This document shows, one piece after another, positions 1 to 11,173 of a stretch of 64,000 nucleotides of DNA. The notes under the pieces were generated by a model. That model made no database searches. It was not told the origin of the DNA and saw only the letters and a program-made list of their open reading frames with translations. Numbering within the stretch: position 1 is the first letter of the stretch; every line of letters starts with the position of its first letter. The position numbers were made by a program, and so were the translations under genes. This DNA comes from Bolinopsis microptera (lineage: Eukaryota > Ctenophora > Tentaculata > Lobata > Bolinopsidae): the NCBI RefSeq assembly GCF_026151205.1, contig NC_087076.1:14741675-14805674 (forward strand), given 5' to 3'.

Positions 1-1691
1 GTAGGTTGTAAACCTACAAGAATTTTTCTCCTGGGGAGGTAACGTTACTTTTAAAAGAGGAACATGTTACAAAAAACCGGAAGTCTCCATGCTCCAACTC
101 TTTTATTTTCAAAGTTAAGCCCCGTCCGGTAAGGGTTTCTGGGGATTATGCCCAAGCTAAAAAATGTGCCTCCGAGTGAAATTGAGTTACGAATACTATA
201 CCTTGATGAAGGCCTGTGCTTCAGGAAAAAAGTGTCTCAAATCGTGCAGATTAATGTGCATAACTGACAGTGACTGGACTATAAGAGTTGACCATAGTTA
301 ATGGTCTGGTCCGGCGCGCGATACTTCATAGCACTTGCCATCTTAATTGACGATGTTAATTCATGGCAGCTCGGCGCGGCGCAGTAGCGCATCTCGCCGA
401 TCTAGCCAGGCACAGTAACGCATCGCGCTACAATTGCTACAATCGCTACAATTGCTACAATTGCCATCGGGCCTAACATTTCGAGAAGAAAGCGGCGCGC
501 GCTACTTCGAGGAAATTTAGACGAGTAATATCCGTCAAGGAGAACTAAATTAAAATACATTCGTGGCAGTTAAACCTCAGCACTTAACTAACATGATAAC
601 TTCCAGCATTAGAAATTACCATCACAGGACAACATGACACTTTAAAACTTTGATCATAACCCGAAGAAATATGGACAAAAATGAACAATTAGAACAAAAA
701 CCACACTCAAAGACTTGCTCTAACCATTGCTCTATCCAGAGCCCTTGCGCTTGCAGTAGCGCGCGCCCGCCTTGACTTGTGAAACAAGCGCGCCCGAAGT
801 GGCGCGAAAGCACATGGTTAGGTGAACTCTAACCAGAGCCCTCTCGCTTGCAGTAGCGCAGCGTGTCACGCAGTATACACATGGCTAATGGCTATGTTTA
901 CTGGGCGGCGCTCAGCTCCTGTCATTCCGCCGAATCTTTATTCATTATGAACATAATATTTATTATGAACATAATAGCCTGGGGTCCCTTATAAGTAAGG
1001 CTATGTGAACTCAAAAACTGAGAAATCAGAAAGACTCTGTATTGTTGATTGTTTGATACATGTTTCGTATCCAAATATCAGAGATATTATTATTTTTCCG
1101 CCTTCGGCGGCGCGCGCTTCGCGCGCGAAAAGTGGCATGCAACGTATGTCAATTGATTGTGTATCCCAGGAACTTCATTGACGATGTCAACCCATCGAGA
1201 TCGTTTCTCTGCGAAGCAGAGCAACGATCGGCGATGGAAGAATGCTAGTTCGCGAACAGCGAAGCAAGAATGCTAGTTCGCGCGGTGCGTCGAAGCGGCG
1301 AAGTCCTCCAACCCAGGAACCAACTATCATTGACGGATGTTACTCGTCTAAATTTCTTCGAAGTAGCGCGCCGCTTTCTTCTCGAAATGCCGCAAGTGCT
1401 ACGAAGTAGCGCGCGCTGGACCAGATCATTAACAATGGTCAACAACTATCATCGCTCATTAATCGGTTTGGTATCGACGCTACATACTTTTATTTTCCGA
1501 CTATAAAGCTGACTTAAGAAACCAGGAATTAATTTTGCCTTCCTAACATTATTAAATCGTTGGTTTTATTTATATATCACTTTATTTTATTTTATTTATT
1601 TTTCAAAACATTCCAGTACATTGTGCAAAAAGTTGGAAATTAAAAAATTTGGAAGCATGTAGGGATTTAGACCTGATATCGATCGCATATA
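1..1691. repeat. Dispersed repeat block with GC hairpins, no gene
   Basis: No credible gene is seen. The first 19 bases form a small palindrome (GTAGGTT, GTA loop, AACCTAC) that recurs near 33885, 49379 and 49431. Positions 280-545 are partly repeated in inverted orientation at 1326-1460 (shared arms around GCGCGC, TTCGAAG and GACCA words). The segment near 900-1000 recurs inverted at 49463-49541. Words around GACGATGTCAA at about 349, 1180, 11518 and 34133 mark another dispersed family. Short open frames here coincide with these repeats and are not taken as genes. Confidence 0.6.
1053..1152. mobile_element. 100-bp miniature TIR element, copy A
   Basis: The element begins TTGATACATG and ends ACGTATGTCAA, giving short imperfect terminal inverted repeats starting TTGA. 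It is flanked by a perfect 8-bp direct repeat, TTGATTGT, at 1045-1052 and 1153-1160, the expected target-site duplication. An almost identical element sits at 12974-13053 with a different 8-bp duplication. The interior holds two back-to-back GC hairpins with TTC loops (CCGCC-TTC-GGCGG, then CGCGCGC-TTC-GCGCGCG), longer than in copy B. Eight-base duplications suggest mobilisation by a hAT-type transposase; that is inference, since no transposase is present. Confidence 0.8.
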
Positions 1692-1717
1692 GGGGTCGTT
1701 CACATATTACGTAATCA
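1692..1717 (+). repeat. Left 26-bp terminal inverted repeat
   Basis: It matches the reverse complement of 11174-11199 at all 26 positions and starts GGGG. A G run follows at about 1723. Confidence 0.85.
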
Positions 1718-1796
1718 GCCAAGGGGGGGGATTTCAAATGCTTACGGTTGATAATTCGGGGGGGGGGGGGGGGGTTTTGGTCGTTGATTACGTATC

Positions 1797-2350
1797 ACAG
1801 TGCTGGCAAGCACGACCGTTGCATTTATTGTGGGTATACTATGTTCCCCATTTACTATTATACCCCCTTTACTATTATACCCCCTTTACTATTATACCCC
1901 TTTTACTATTATACCCCCTTTGGTACACGTTACAAGCCTCTTTCGTGCACGCGAAGCGTGCACTCCGGCCGGAGGCGGCGGCCGAAGGCCGCCGCCTCCG
2001 GCAGGAGTTTTTCAGGCATTTAGACTCATCGGAAGTCGTTCGACAGATTTATTTTTAGTTCAAAACATTCTAATTTGATGTCAAAGATGACAGGAATAAA
2101 AAATAGTTACGTTGAGATTTTTAAGAAATTTGCATAAAATACTCGCCAGCACTGTTATACGAAATTCGGTAAAAAACCCAAAATCGCCATATTCAGGTGC
2201 CTTAAAAACCATGTTAAAATTGAGTTAGAGATCTGAAATTTTTTAGGACGTCTAGACGTTGACCAAATCGATTGCAAAAAAAGTTTCAAGTTTCAGGAGC
2301 ATCGGGAAATGGGTTTTCTAGAACCCCTGTTTTACGACAGATTGTCGTGA
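1797..2350 (-). repeat. Inverted, diverged copy of the ~430-bp satellite unit
   Basis: Read on the minus strand this matches the units at 4967-6248, sharing CTTCACGACAATCTGT-like, TAACATGGTTTTTAAGG and TGCTTGCCAGCA words. It differs by having four repeats of CTATTATACCCC near 1855-1920 and the GC hairpins at 1945-2001. Overlapping open frames of about 90-106 codons follow the repeats and are not considered coding. Confidence 0.7.
1945..2001. repeat. Two perfect GAA-triloop GC hairpins
   Basis: Positions 1945-1963 read GTGCACGC-GAA-GCGTGCAC, an 8-bp perfect stem. Positions 1969-2001 form a 15-bp perfect stem (CCGGAGGCGGCGGCC and its complement) around another GAA loop. They sit side by side in an AT-rich satellite copy; the paralogous ~430-bp units at 4967-6248 lack them. 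Confidence 0.85.
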
Positions 2351-2359
2351 TCACAGTGC

Positions 2360-2860
2360 TGATTTAAATCGATTTGCAAAGTTGTATTTGTCAAAATCAG
2401 TTAAACTTAGATCGATGACGTCCATAAAATATACGTAATTATCCGATTAAATGTAACAAATGTTAAAATAATCTTAACCTGGTTCGAAATAACTGTATCT
2501 ATTTATACTTTTGAATCTACGGAACTCAAGTGTACATATCTGCAAAGCGTTTCATTTTAATTTACCAAAACCATAATATGGGTAGGTGAACACTGATTTA
2601 GCTCTCTTTTCCAAACAAGGAATGCTAAATTTGAGCGAACCGTGCCGCAAATAGAAATATGATATCCAAAATTGTGTTTTTATAAAGTCTGTCTTCAAAA
2701 AAGCCATTCAATAAGCAATATTTTACAAGACGGTAGAACTCCGGAATGAATGGAAAAGCGAGCGACCGATTCATTCCGACAATTTGCTTTCGGACGGTTC
2801 CAAATTCATTTTCTTTGTTGGAAAGAGACACTGGCAGCGTTCCTCTCCCAGATATGGTTT
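2360..2860. repeat. Scrambled, compressed copy of the 1.55-kb satellite and palindrome
   Basis: Landmarks of the clean copy at 3380-3900 appear in the same order, such as TTAGATCGATGACGTC, GGTTCGAAAT, ACTTTTGAATCTACGGA and GCGAGCGACCGAT. Many small losses separate them, and words from two distinct satellite regions are interleaved near 2640-2760. This may be decay or a poor assembly consensus. Confidence 0.55.
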
Positions 2861-3617
2861 TCACGTGCAAACTTTGAGCGGACGTTGCGTGCGCATAAAA
2901 TATTGAATCACCATAAATTTTTGCATAGTGTTATTTAATATATAGTTTGATAAGCATGAAAAGTTTCAGAAGATTTCAAAAAGAACTTGGATCACAACGG
3001 GACTCCAAAGTTGGTAAAAATCGTGAAAATCAAAATTTTTAGCGATTTTAGCTATTTTAAATGAATTTGGGCGTGTCCCCACGTGTGCAACTTTTCGATT
3101 TTCAACTTTAAAACTAGCCTATAACACAATTTAGACCTTTAGGAAGCAAAATTGAGCTCCACAACCCAAGGGATGGCCCAACACCAGAGAATACTAATTC
3201 ACAACTTTTGTGTTTTTATAAAATTATTCTTCAAAAAAGCACAAACTTCAATAACGAATATCTTTATGAAGGAGCAAGGTAGGAAAACTTTCCGGTAGAT
3301 TTTCAGAATGCTTGAACAATTATCTAAGGTGAAAATGTCCTCAGATTTTGAATAAAATTACTCCTTAATGCTTTAAAATCGATTTGAAAAGTTGTTATTT
3401 TGTCAAAAATCAAGTTTTAAAAACACTTAGATCGATGACGTCATCAAGTGATGATGATGACGATAAATTATTTTTCGATATAATGTAAACTAAAGTATAA
3501 ACAATTATCTTTAAAACCTGTGGTTCGAAATGACTGTATCTTTTATACTTTTGAATCTACGGACACTTAAATGTAGGCTACAATTTACTGCAAAAGCGTC
3601 TATACATACATATATAT
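2861..3617 (-). repeat. Partial inverted copy of the 1.55-kb satellite
   Basis: The minus strand corresponds to the first part of the units starting at 6249, 7791 and 9346. It includes the CACGTG-containing segment near 3080, the GCGCACGCAACGTCCGCT word (reverse complement near 2878) and the TGACGTCA site near 3435. It is nearly identical to 4205-4960, which repeats it in the same orientation. Confidence 0.75.
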
Positions 3618-3950
3618 ATATTTGACCAAAACCCATAATCATGGGTAGAGTGAACCGCTGCCAGTGTCTCTCTTTTCCAAACAAAAGAAAATGATATTAA
3701 TTTGAGGAACCGTCCGCAAATGCAAATTGATACCGAGAATGAAATCGGTCGCTCGCTTTTCCCATTCAATAAGCTTTATTACAATACGTAAGCCGTGAAT
3801 GAATGGGAAAAGCGAGCGACCGATTTCATTCTCGGTATCAATTTGCATTTGCGGACGGTTCCTCAAATTAATATCATTTTCTTTTGTTTGGAAAAGAGAG
3901 ACACTGGCAGCGGTTCACTCTACCCATGATTATGGGTTTTGGTCAAATAT
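3618..3950. repeat. Long palindrome H1 (151-bp arms, 31-bp spacer)
   Basis: The left arm 3618-3768 and right arm 3800-3950 are reverse complements by eye over essentially the full length. The spacer is 3769-3799. The arms begin ATATTTGACCAAAACCC. This is the shortest-spacer member of four such palindromes in the element. It could form a hairpin or cruciform. Confidence 0.85.
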
Positions 3951-4950
3951 CATCTCTTTTTGATTATAATGTCAGGATAATTTACACAGTCGAAACTTAA
4001 TAAGGAGGTAATTTCAACGATTTCGAAATTTTACCTTTGAAAATGTTTCCTTGTGTTTAGGTAGGCATATCTGTCAATAACAGACTGAATATAGCACTTT
4101 TTACTCATTCAAGTTGGCATTAAATTCATATATAATGCCATTTTAATATCGTGGGAAAGCAGAATATATTCGAAATCACGAATGAGCAAAATTCTCACCT
4201 TTCGCACGTGCAAACTTTGAGCGGACGTTGCGTGCGCATAAAATATTGAATCACCATAAATTTTTGCATAGTGTTATTTAATATATAGTTTGATAAGCAT
4301 GAAAAGTTTCAGAAGATTTCAAAAAGAACTTGGATCACAACGGGACTCCAAAGTTGGTAAAAATCGTGAAAATAACAATTTTTAGTGATTTTAGCTATTT
4401 TAAATTAATTTGGGCGTGTCCCCACGTGTGCAACTTTTCGATTTTCAACTTTAAAACTAGCCTATAACACAATTTAGACCTTTAGGAAGCAAAATTGAGC
4501 TCCACAACCCAAGGGATGGCCCAACACCAGAGAATACTAATTCACAACTTTTGTGTTTTTATAAAATTATTCTTTAAAAAAGCACAAACTTCAATAGCGA
4601 ATATCTTTATGAAGGAGCAAGGTAGGAAAACTTTCCGGTAGATTTTCAGAATGCTTGAACAATTATCTAAGATGAAAATGTCCTCAGATTTTGAATAAAA
4701 TTACTCCTTAATGCTTTAAAATCGATTTGAAAAGTTGTTATTTTGTCAAAAATCAAGTTTTAAAAACACTTAAATTGATGACGTCATCAAGTGATGATGA
4801 TGACGATAAATTATTTTTCGATATAATGTAAACTAAAGTATAAACAATTACCTTTAAAACCTGTGGTTCGAAATGACTGTATCTTTTATACTTTTGAATC
4901 TACGGACACTTAAATGTAGGCTACAATTTACTGCAAAAGCGTCTATACTA
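3951..4950 (-). repeat. Inverted copy of the 1.55-kb satellite
   Basis: This matches, on the minus strand, the satellite segment preceding each right-hand palindrome. Together with palindrome H1 it makes an almost full unit in the opposite orientation to the array at 6249-10880. Confidence 0.75.
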
Positions 4951-4966
4951 TATAATATATATATAG

Positions 4967-6248
4967 CTTCACGACAATCTGTTGTAAAACAGGGGTTCCA
5001 GAAAACCCACTTCCCGATACTCCTGCAACATGAAATTTTTTTTACAGTCGATTTGGACAAGGTCTAGACGCTCTGCAAAGTTTCAGATCTCTAACTCAAT
5101 TTTAACATGGTTTTTAAGGCACCTGAATATGGCGATTTTGGGTTTTTTACCTAATTTCGTATAACATGCTGGCGCGTATTTTGCGCAAATTTCTTAAAAA
5201 CCTCCACATAACTATTTCTTATTCCTGTCATCTTTAACATTGAATTAGAATGTTTTGAACTTAAATATACCTGCTGAACTACTTTCGATGAGTCTTAATG
5301 CCTGGAAAACAATAAAGGGGATATAATAGTATAGGGGGTACATAGTGTTGTGAATATAAGGGCAACGGTTATGCTTGCCAGCATTGTGATTATATAGCTT
5401 CACGACAATCTGTTGTAAAACAGGGGTTCCAGAAAACCCACTTCCCGATACTCCTGCAACATGAATTTTTTTTTACAGTCGATTTGGACAAGGTCTAGAC
5501 GCTCTGCAAAGTTTCAGATCTCTAACTCAATTTTAACATGGTTTTTAAGGCACCTGAATATGGCGATTTTGGGTTTTTTACCTAATTTCGTATAACATGC
5601 TGGCGCGTATTTTGCGCAAATTTCTTAAAAACCTCCACATAACTATTTCTTATTCCTGTCATCTTTAACATTGAATTAGAATGTTTTGAACTTAAATATA
5701 CCTGCTGAACTACTTTCGATGAGTCTTAATGCCTGGAAAACAATAAAGGGGATATAATAGTATAGGGGGTACATAGTGTTGTGAATATAAGGGCAACGGT
5801 TATGCTTGCCAGCATTGTGATATATCTTCACGACAATCTGTTGTAAAACAGGGGTTCCAGAAAACCCACTTCCCGATACTCCTGAAACATGACATTTTTT
5901 TTACAGTCGATTTGGACAAGGTCTAGACGCCCTGCAAAGTTTCAGATCTCTAACTCAATTTTAACATGGTTTTTAAGGCACCTGAATATGGCGATTTTGG
6001 GTTTTTTACCTAATTTCGTATAACATGCTGGCGCGTATTTTGCGCAAATTTCTTAAAAACCTCCATATAACTATTTCTTATTCCTGTCATCTTCAACATC
6101 GAATTAGAATGTTTTGAACTTAAATGTACCTGCTGAACTACTTTCGATGAGTCTTAATGCCTGGAAAACAATAAAGGGGATATAATCGTATAGGGGGTAA
6201 ATAGTGTTGTGAATATAAGGGCGACGGTAATGCTTGCCAGCATTGTGA
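4967..6248 (+). repeat. Three tandem ~430-bp satellite units
   Basis: Units start with CTTCACGACAATCTGTTG at 4967, 5398 and 5826 (spacings 431 and 428). The first two are nearly identical and the third carries scattered substitutions. Each ends near GCTTGCCAGCATTGTGAT. No open frame is preserved in a way that suggests coding. Confidence 0.9.
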
Positions 6249-7270
6249 TTCAGGGATAGACGCTTTGCCAGTCAATTGTAGCCTGTATTTAATTGTCCAT
6301 AGATTCAAAAGTATAAAAGATACAGCCATTTCCGACCACAGGTCTTGAAAATAATTGTTTACACTTTAGTTTACATTGTATAAACAAATTATTTGACGTC
6401 ATGAACACCCTTTGATGACGTCATCAAGTTAACCGTTTTTAAAACTTGATTTTTGACAAAGTAATAACTTTTAAAAATGATTTTACACCATTAAAAAGTA
6501 ATTGTATTCAAAATCTGAGGAAATTTTTACCTTAGATAATTGTTTAAGCATTCTGAAAATCTACCGGAAAGTTTTTCTAGCTTGCTCCTTCATAAAGATA
6601 TTCGTCATTGAAGTTTGTGCTTTTTTGAAGAATTTTTTTATAAAAACGTCAATTTTGCGATTTAGTATTCTCTGGTGTTGGGCCATGCCTTGAGTTGTGG
6701 AGCTCAGTTCTGCTTCCTATAGGTATAAATTGTGCATTAGGCTAGTTTTAAAGTTAAAAATCGAAAATTTGCACACGTGGGGACACGCCCAAATTGATAG
6801 AAAATCGCTAAAATCACTGAAAATTGCTGTTTTCGTCATTTTCTGTCAACTTTAGAGTGCCGTTGTGATTACAATTCTTCTTGAAATACTTTGAAACTTT
6901 GCATGCTTATCAAACTATATATAAAACAATTACATGCAAAAATTTACGGCGATTCAATATTGGATGCGCACGCAACGTCCGCTCAAAGTTTGCACGCGCG
7001 AAAGGTGAGAATTTTGCTCATTCGTGATTTCCAACAAATTCTGCTTTGCCACGACAGTTTAATGTCATTATATATGAATTTAATGCCAACTTGAATGAGT
7101 ATGAAGTGGCATATTCAGTCAGTGATCGACCGATATGCTTACCTAAACACAAGGAAATGTTTTTAAAAGAAAAATTTCGAAATCGTTGAAACTTCCTCCT
7201 TATTAATGAAGATATCAGTTTATATTTCGACTTTATAAAGTACCCTGACATTATAATCAAAAATAGATGA

Positions 7271-7769
7271 TATTTGACCAAAACCCATAATCATGGGTAG
7301 AGTGGACCGCTGCCAGTGTCTCTCTTTCCCAAACAAAAGGAAATGATATTAATTTGATTGACCGTTCTCAAATGCAAAATGATACCGAGAATGAAATCGG
7401 TCGCTCGCTTTTCCCATTCATTTACAATTGTAATAGACTAAGAAAAACTACCCAAAAGCAGCTGTACTCGGCAATAAAGATTCAATAAACTTCAGTAGTA
7501 GTAACTACCACCCTTACCCCGAAATACTAGGTATCGACCCGAACGCAACCCAAAGAGATTTTTACAGCATCTGATTGATGTAATCAATCGAAACTTATTA
7601 CAATTCGAAAGCCGTGAATGAATGGGAAAAGCGAGCGACCGATTTCATTCTCGGTATCATTTTGCATTTGAGAACGGTCAATCAAATTAATATCATTTCC
7701 TTTTGTTTGGGAAAGAGAGACACTGGCAGCGGTCCACTCTACCCATGATTATGGGTTTTGGTCAAATAT
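7271..7769. repeat. Long palindrome H2
   Basis: The left arm is about 7271-7420 and the right arm about 7619-7769, with a 198-bp spacer. Both arms carry the GACCAAAACCC form at the outer end. Confidence 0.85.
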
Positions 7770-8811
7770 CTATATACATACATATATATATTCAGGGATA
7801 GACGCTTTGCCAGTCAATTGTAGCCTGTATTTAAGTGTCCATAGATTCGAAAGTATAAAAGATACAGCCATTTCCGACCACAGGTCTTGCGAATAATTGT
7901 TTACACTTTAGTTTACATTGTATAAAAAAATTATTTGACGTCATAAACACCCCTTGATGACGTCATCAAGTTAACCGTTTTTAAAACTTGATTTTTGACA
8001 AAGTAATAACTTTTAAAATTAATTTTAAACCATTAAGATGTAATTTTATTCAAAATCTGAGGGAATTTTCACCTAAGATAATTGTTCAAGCATTCTGAAA
8101 ATCTACCGGAAAGTTTTTCTAGCTTGCTCCTTCATAAAGATATTCGTTATTAAAGTTTGTGCTTTTTTGAAGAATTATTTTATAAAAACGTCAATTTTGC
8201 GATTTAGTATTCTCTGGTGTTGGGCCATGCCTTGGGTTGTGGAGCTCATTTCTGCTTCTATAGGTATAAATTGTGCATTAGGCTAGTTTTAAAGTTGAAA
8301 ATCGAAAAGTTGCACACGTGGGGACACGCCCAAATTGATAGAAAATTGCTAAAATCACTGAAAATTGCTGTTTTCGTCATTTTCTGTCAACTTTAGAGTG
8401 CCGTTGTGATTACAGTTCTTCTTGAAATACTTTGAAACTTTGCATGCTTATCAAGCTATATATAAAACAATTACATGCACAAATTTACGGCGATTCAATA
8501 TTGGATGCGCACGCAACGTCCGCTCAAAGTTTGCACGTGCGAAAGGTGAGAATTTTGCTCATTCGTGATTTCCAACAAATTCTGCTTTGCCACGACAGTT
8601 TAATGTCATTATATATGAATTTAATGCCAACTTGAATAAGTATTAAGTGGCATATTCAGTCAGTGATCGACCGATATGCTTCCCTAAACACAAGGATATG
8701 TTTTTAAAGGAAAAATTTCGAAATCGTTGAAACTGCCTCCTTATTAATGAAGATATCAGTTTATATTTCGACTTTATAAAGTACCCTGACATTATAATCA
8801 AAAAGAGATGA

Positions 8812-9329
8812 TATTTTACCAAAACCCATAATCATGGGTAGAGTGGACCGCTGCCAGTGTCTCTCTTTCCCAAACAAAAGGAAATGATATTAATTTGATT
8901 GACCGTTCTCAAATGCAAAATGATACCGAGAATGAAATCGGTCGCTCGCTTTTCCCATTAATTTACAATTGTAATAGATTAAGAAGAACTACCCAAAGGC
9001 AGCTGTACTCGGCAATGAAGATTCAATAAACTCCAGCTTGTTCAATAAGTAATAACTACCACCCTTGTCCCTTACCCCGAAATACTAGGTATCGACCCGA
9101 ACGCAACCCAAAGAGATTTTTACAGCATCTGATTGATGTAATCAATCGAAACTTATTTATACAATTCGTAAGCCGTGAATGAATGGGAAAATCGAGCGAC
9201 CGATTTCAATCTCGGTATCATTTTGCATTTGAGAATGGTCAATCAAATTAATATCATTTCCTTTTGTTTGGGAAAGAGAGACACTGGCAGCGGTCCACTC
9301 TACCCATGATTATGGGTTTTGGTAAAATA
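8812..9329. repeat. Long palindrome H3
   Basis: The left arm is about 8812-8959 and the right arm about 9180-9329. Both outer ends carry TACCAAAACCC rather than GACCAAAACCC, so the change is present on both arms of this copy. A few differences (GAGAACGG versus GAGAATGG) distinguish the arms. Confidence 0.8.
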
Positions 9330-10369
9330 CAGATATACATATATATTCAGGGATAGACGCTTTGCCAGTCAATTGTAGCCTGTATTTAAGTGTCCATAGA
9401 TTCGAAAGTATAAAAGATACAGCCATTTCCGACCACAGGTCTTGCGAATAATTGTTTACACTTTAGTTTACATTGTATAAAAAAATTATTTGACGTCATA
9501 AACACCCCTTGATGACGTCATCAAGTTAACCGTTTTTAAAACTTGATTTTTGACAAAGTAATAACTTTTAAAATTAAATTTAACCCATTAAGGAGTAATT
9601 TTATTCAAAATCTGAGGAAATTTTTATCTTAGATAATTGTTCAAGCATTCTGAAAATCTACCGGAAAGTTTTTCTAGCTTGCTCCTTCATAAAGATATTT
9701 GTCATTGAAGTTTGTGCTTTTTTGAAGAATTATTTTATAAAAACGTCAATTTTGCGATTTAGTATTCTTTGGTGTTGGGCCATGCCTTGGGTTGTGGAGC
9801 TCAGTTCTGCTTCTTATAGGTATAAATTGTGCATTAGGCTAGTTTTAAAGTTGAAAATCGAAAAGTTGCACACGTGGGGACACGCCCAAATTGATAGAAA
9901 ATTGCTAAAATCACTGAAAATTGCTGTTTTCGTCATTTTCTGTCAACTTTAGAGTGCCGTTGTGATTACAGTTCTTCTTGAAATACTTTGAAACTTTGCA
10001 TGCTTATCAAGCTATATATAAAACAATTACATGCAAAAATTTACGGCGATTCAATATTGGATGCGCACGCAACGTCCGCTCAAAGTTTGCACGTGCGAAA
10101 GGTGAGAATTTTGCTCATTCGTGATTTCCAACAAATTCTGCTTTGCCACGACAGTTTAATGTCATTATATATGAATTTAATGTCAACTTGAATGAGTATT
10201 AAGTGGTATATTCAGTCAGTGATGGACCGGTATGCTTACCTAAACACAAGGAAATGTTTTTAAAGGAAAAATTTCGAAATCGTTGAAACTTCCTCCTTAT
10301 TATAATGAAGATATCAGTTTATATTTCGACTTTATAAAGTACCCTGACATTATAATCAAAAAGAGATGA

Positions 10370-10878
10370 TATTTTACCAAAACCCATAATCATGGGTAGA
10401 GTGGACCGCTGCCAGTGTCTCTCTTTCCCAAACAAAAGGAAATGATATTAATTTGATTGACCGTTCTCAAATGCAAAATGATACCGAGAATGAAATCGGT
10501 CGCTCGCTTTTCCCATTAATTTACAATTGTAATAGATTAAGAAGAACTACCCAAAGGCAGCTGTACTCGGCAATAAAGATTCAATAAACTTCAGCTAATG
10601 CAATAAGTAATAACTACCACCCTTACCCCGAAATACTAGGTATCGACCCGAACGCAACCCAAAGAGATTTTTACAGCATCTGATTGACATGTAATCAATC
10701 GAAAATTATTACAATTCGTAAGCCGTGAATGAATGGGAAAAGCGAGCGACCGATTTCATTCTCGGTATCATTTTGCATTTGAGAACGGTCAATCAAATTA
10801 ATATCATTTCCTTTTGTTTGGGAAAGAGAGACACTGGCAGCGGTCCACTCTACCCATGATTATGGGTTTTGGTAAAAT
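10370..10878. repeat. Long palindrome H4
   Basis: The left arm is about 10370-10519 and the right arm about 10728-10878. It shares the TACCAAAACCC outer variant with H3 on both arms. Confidence 0.8.
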
Positions 10879-10880
10879 TA

Positions 10881-11173
10881 CGTAATCAACATTTTAATTT
10901 TTTACGGATTTTCGAAATACCAATTGGACAATTTTCGTTAATTATGTAATCAAAATTTTCGTTTTTTAAACCAATTTTCGTTTAGTAAGTGCTTTGCGAT
11001 TATTTCATTCATTAATCCGTTGTCTAATCTTGATTACGTAATATAGGAGGGGGTTCGGGTCTTGATTACGGGGGGGGGGGGTCAAACCTTGATTACGTAA
11101 TATTGAATATAGGGGGGGGGTTCGATCTTGATTGCGGTTGATTACGGAGGGGGGGTAAAAATTGCCAAAATAT
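10881..11173. repeat. G-rich subterminal region of the TIR element
   Basis: Repeated GATTACGTAAT words alternate with G runs of 7-12 at about 11045, 11070, 11115 and 11149. The pattern mirrors the left subterminal region at 1718-1796, so both ends share a G-run and GATTACG architecture. Confidence 0.7.

Larger units (their letters stand above)
6249..10880 (+). repeat. Three tandem ~1.55-kb satellite units
   Basis: Units start TTCAGGGATAGACGCTTTGC at 6249, 7791 and 9346. Each contains in order a pair of TGACGTCA palindromes, a CACGTG E-box word, and a 150-bp-arm palindrome with a ~200-bp spacer (H2-H4). A 67-codon frame recurs at 6891, 8432 and 9988. It has few substitutions, as expected from the repeats, and no recognisable domain. 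No transposase is seen. Confidence 0.9.

Noticed and set aside
1738..2078. Overlapping frames of 91-106 codons
   Set aside because: They span the G run, the CTATTATACCCC repeats and GC hairpins of a satellite copy and show no domain.
6891..10191. A conserved 67-codon frame repeated at 6891, 8432 and 9988
   Set aside because: Conservation follows from the tandem 1.55-kb units, the flanking non-coding satellite is equally conserved, and there is no recognisable domain.
4967..10880. Regular repeats considered as a CRISPR array
   Set aside because: Repeat units are 430 bp and 1.55 kb with no short repeat/spacer pattern, and the DNA is eukaryotic.
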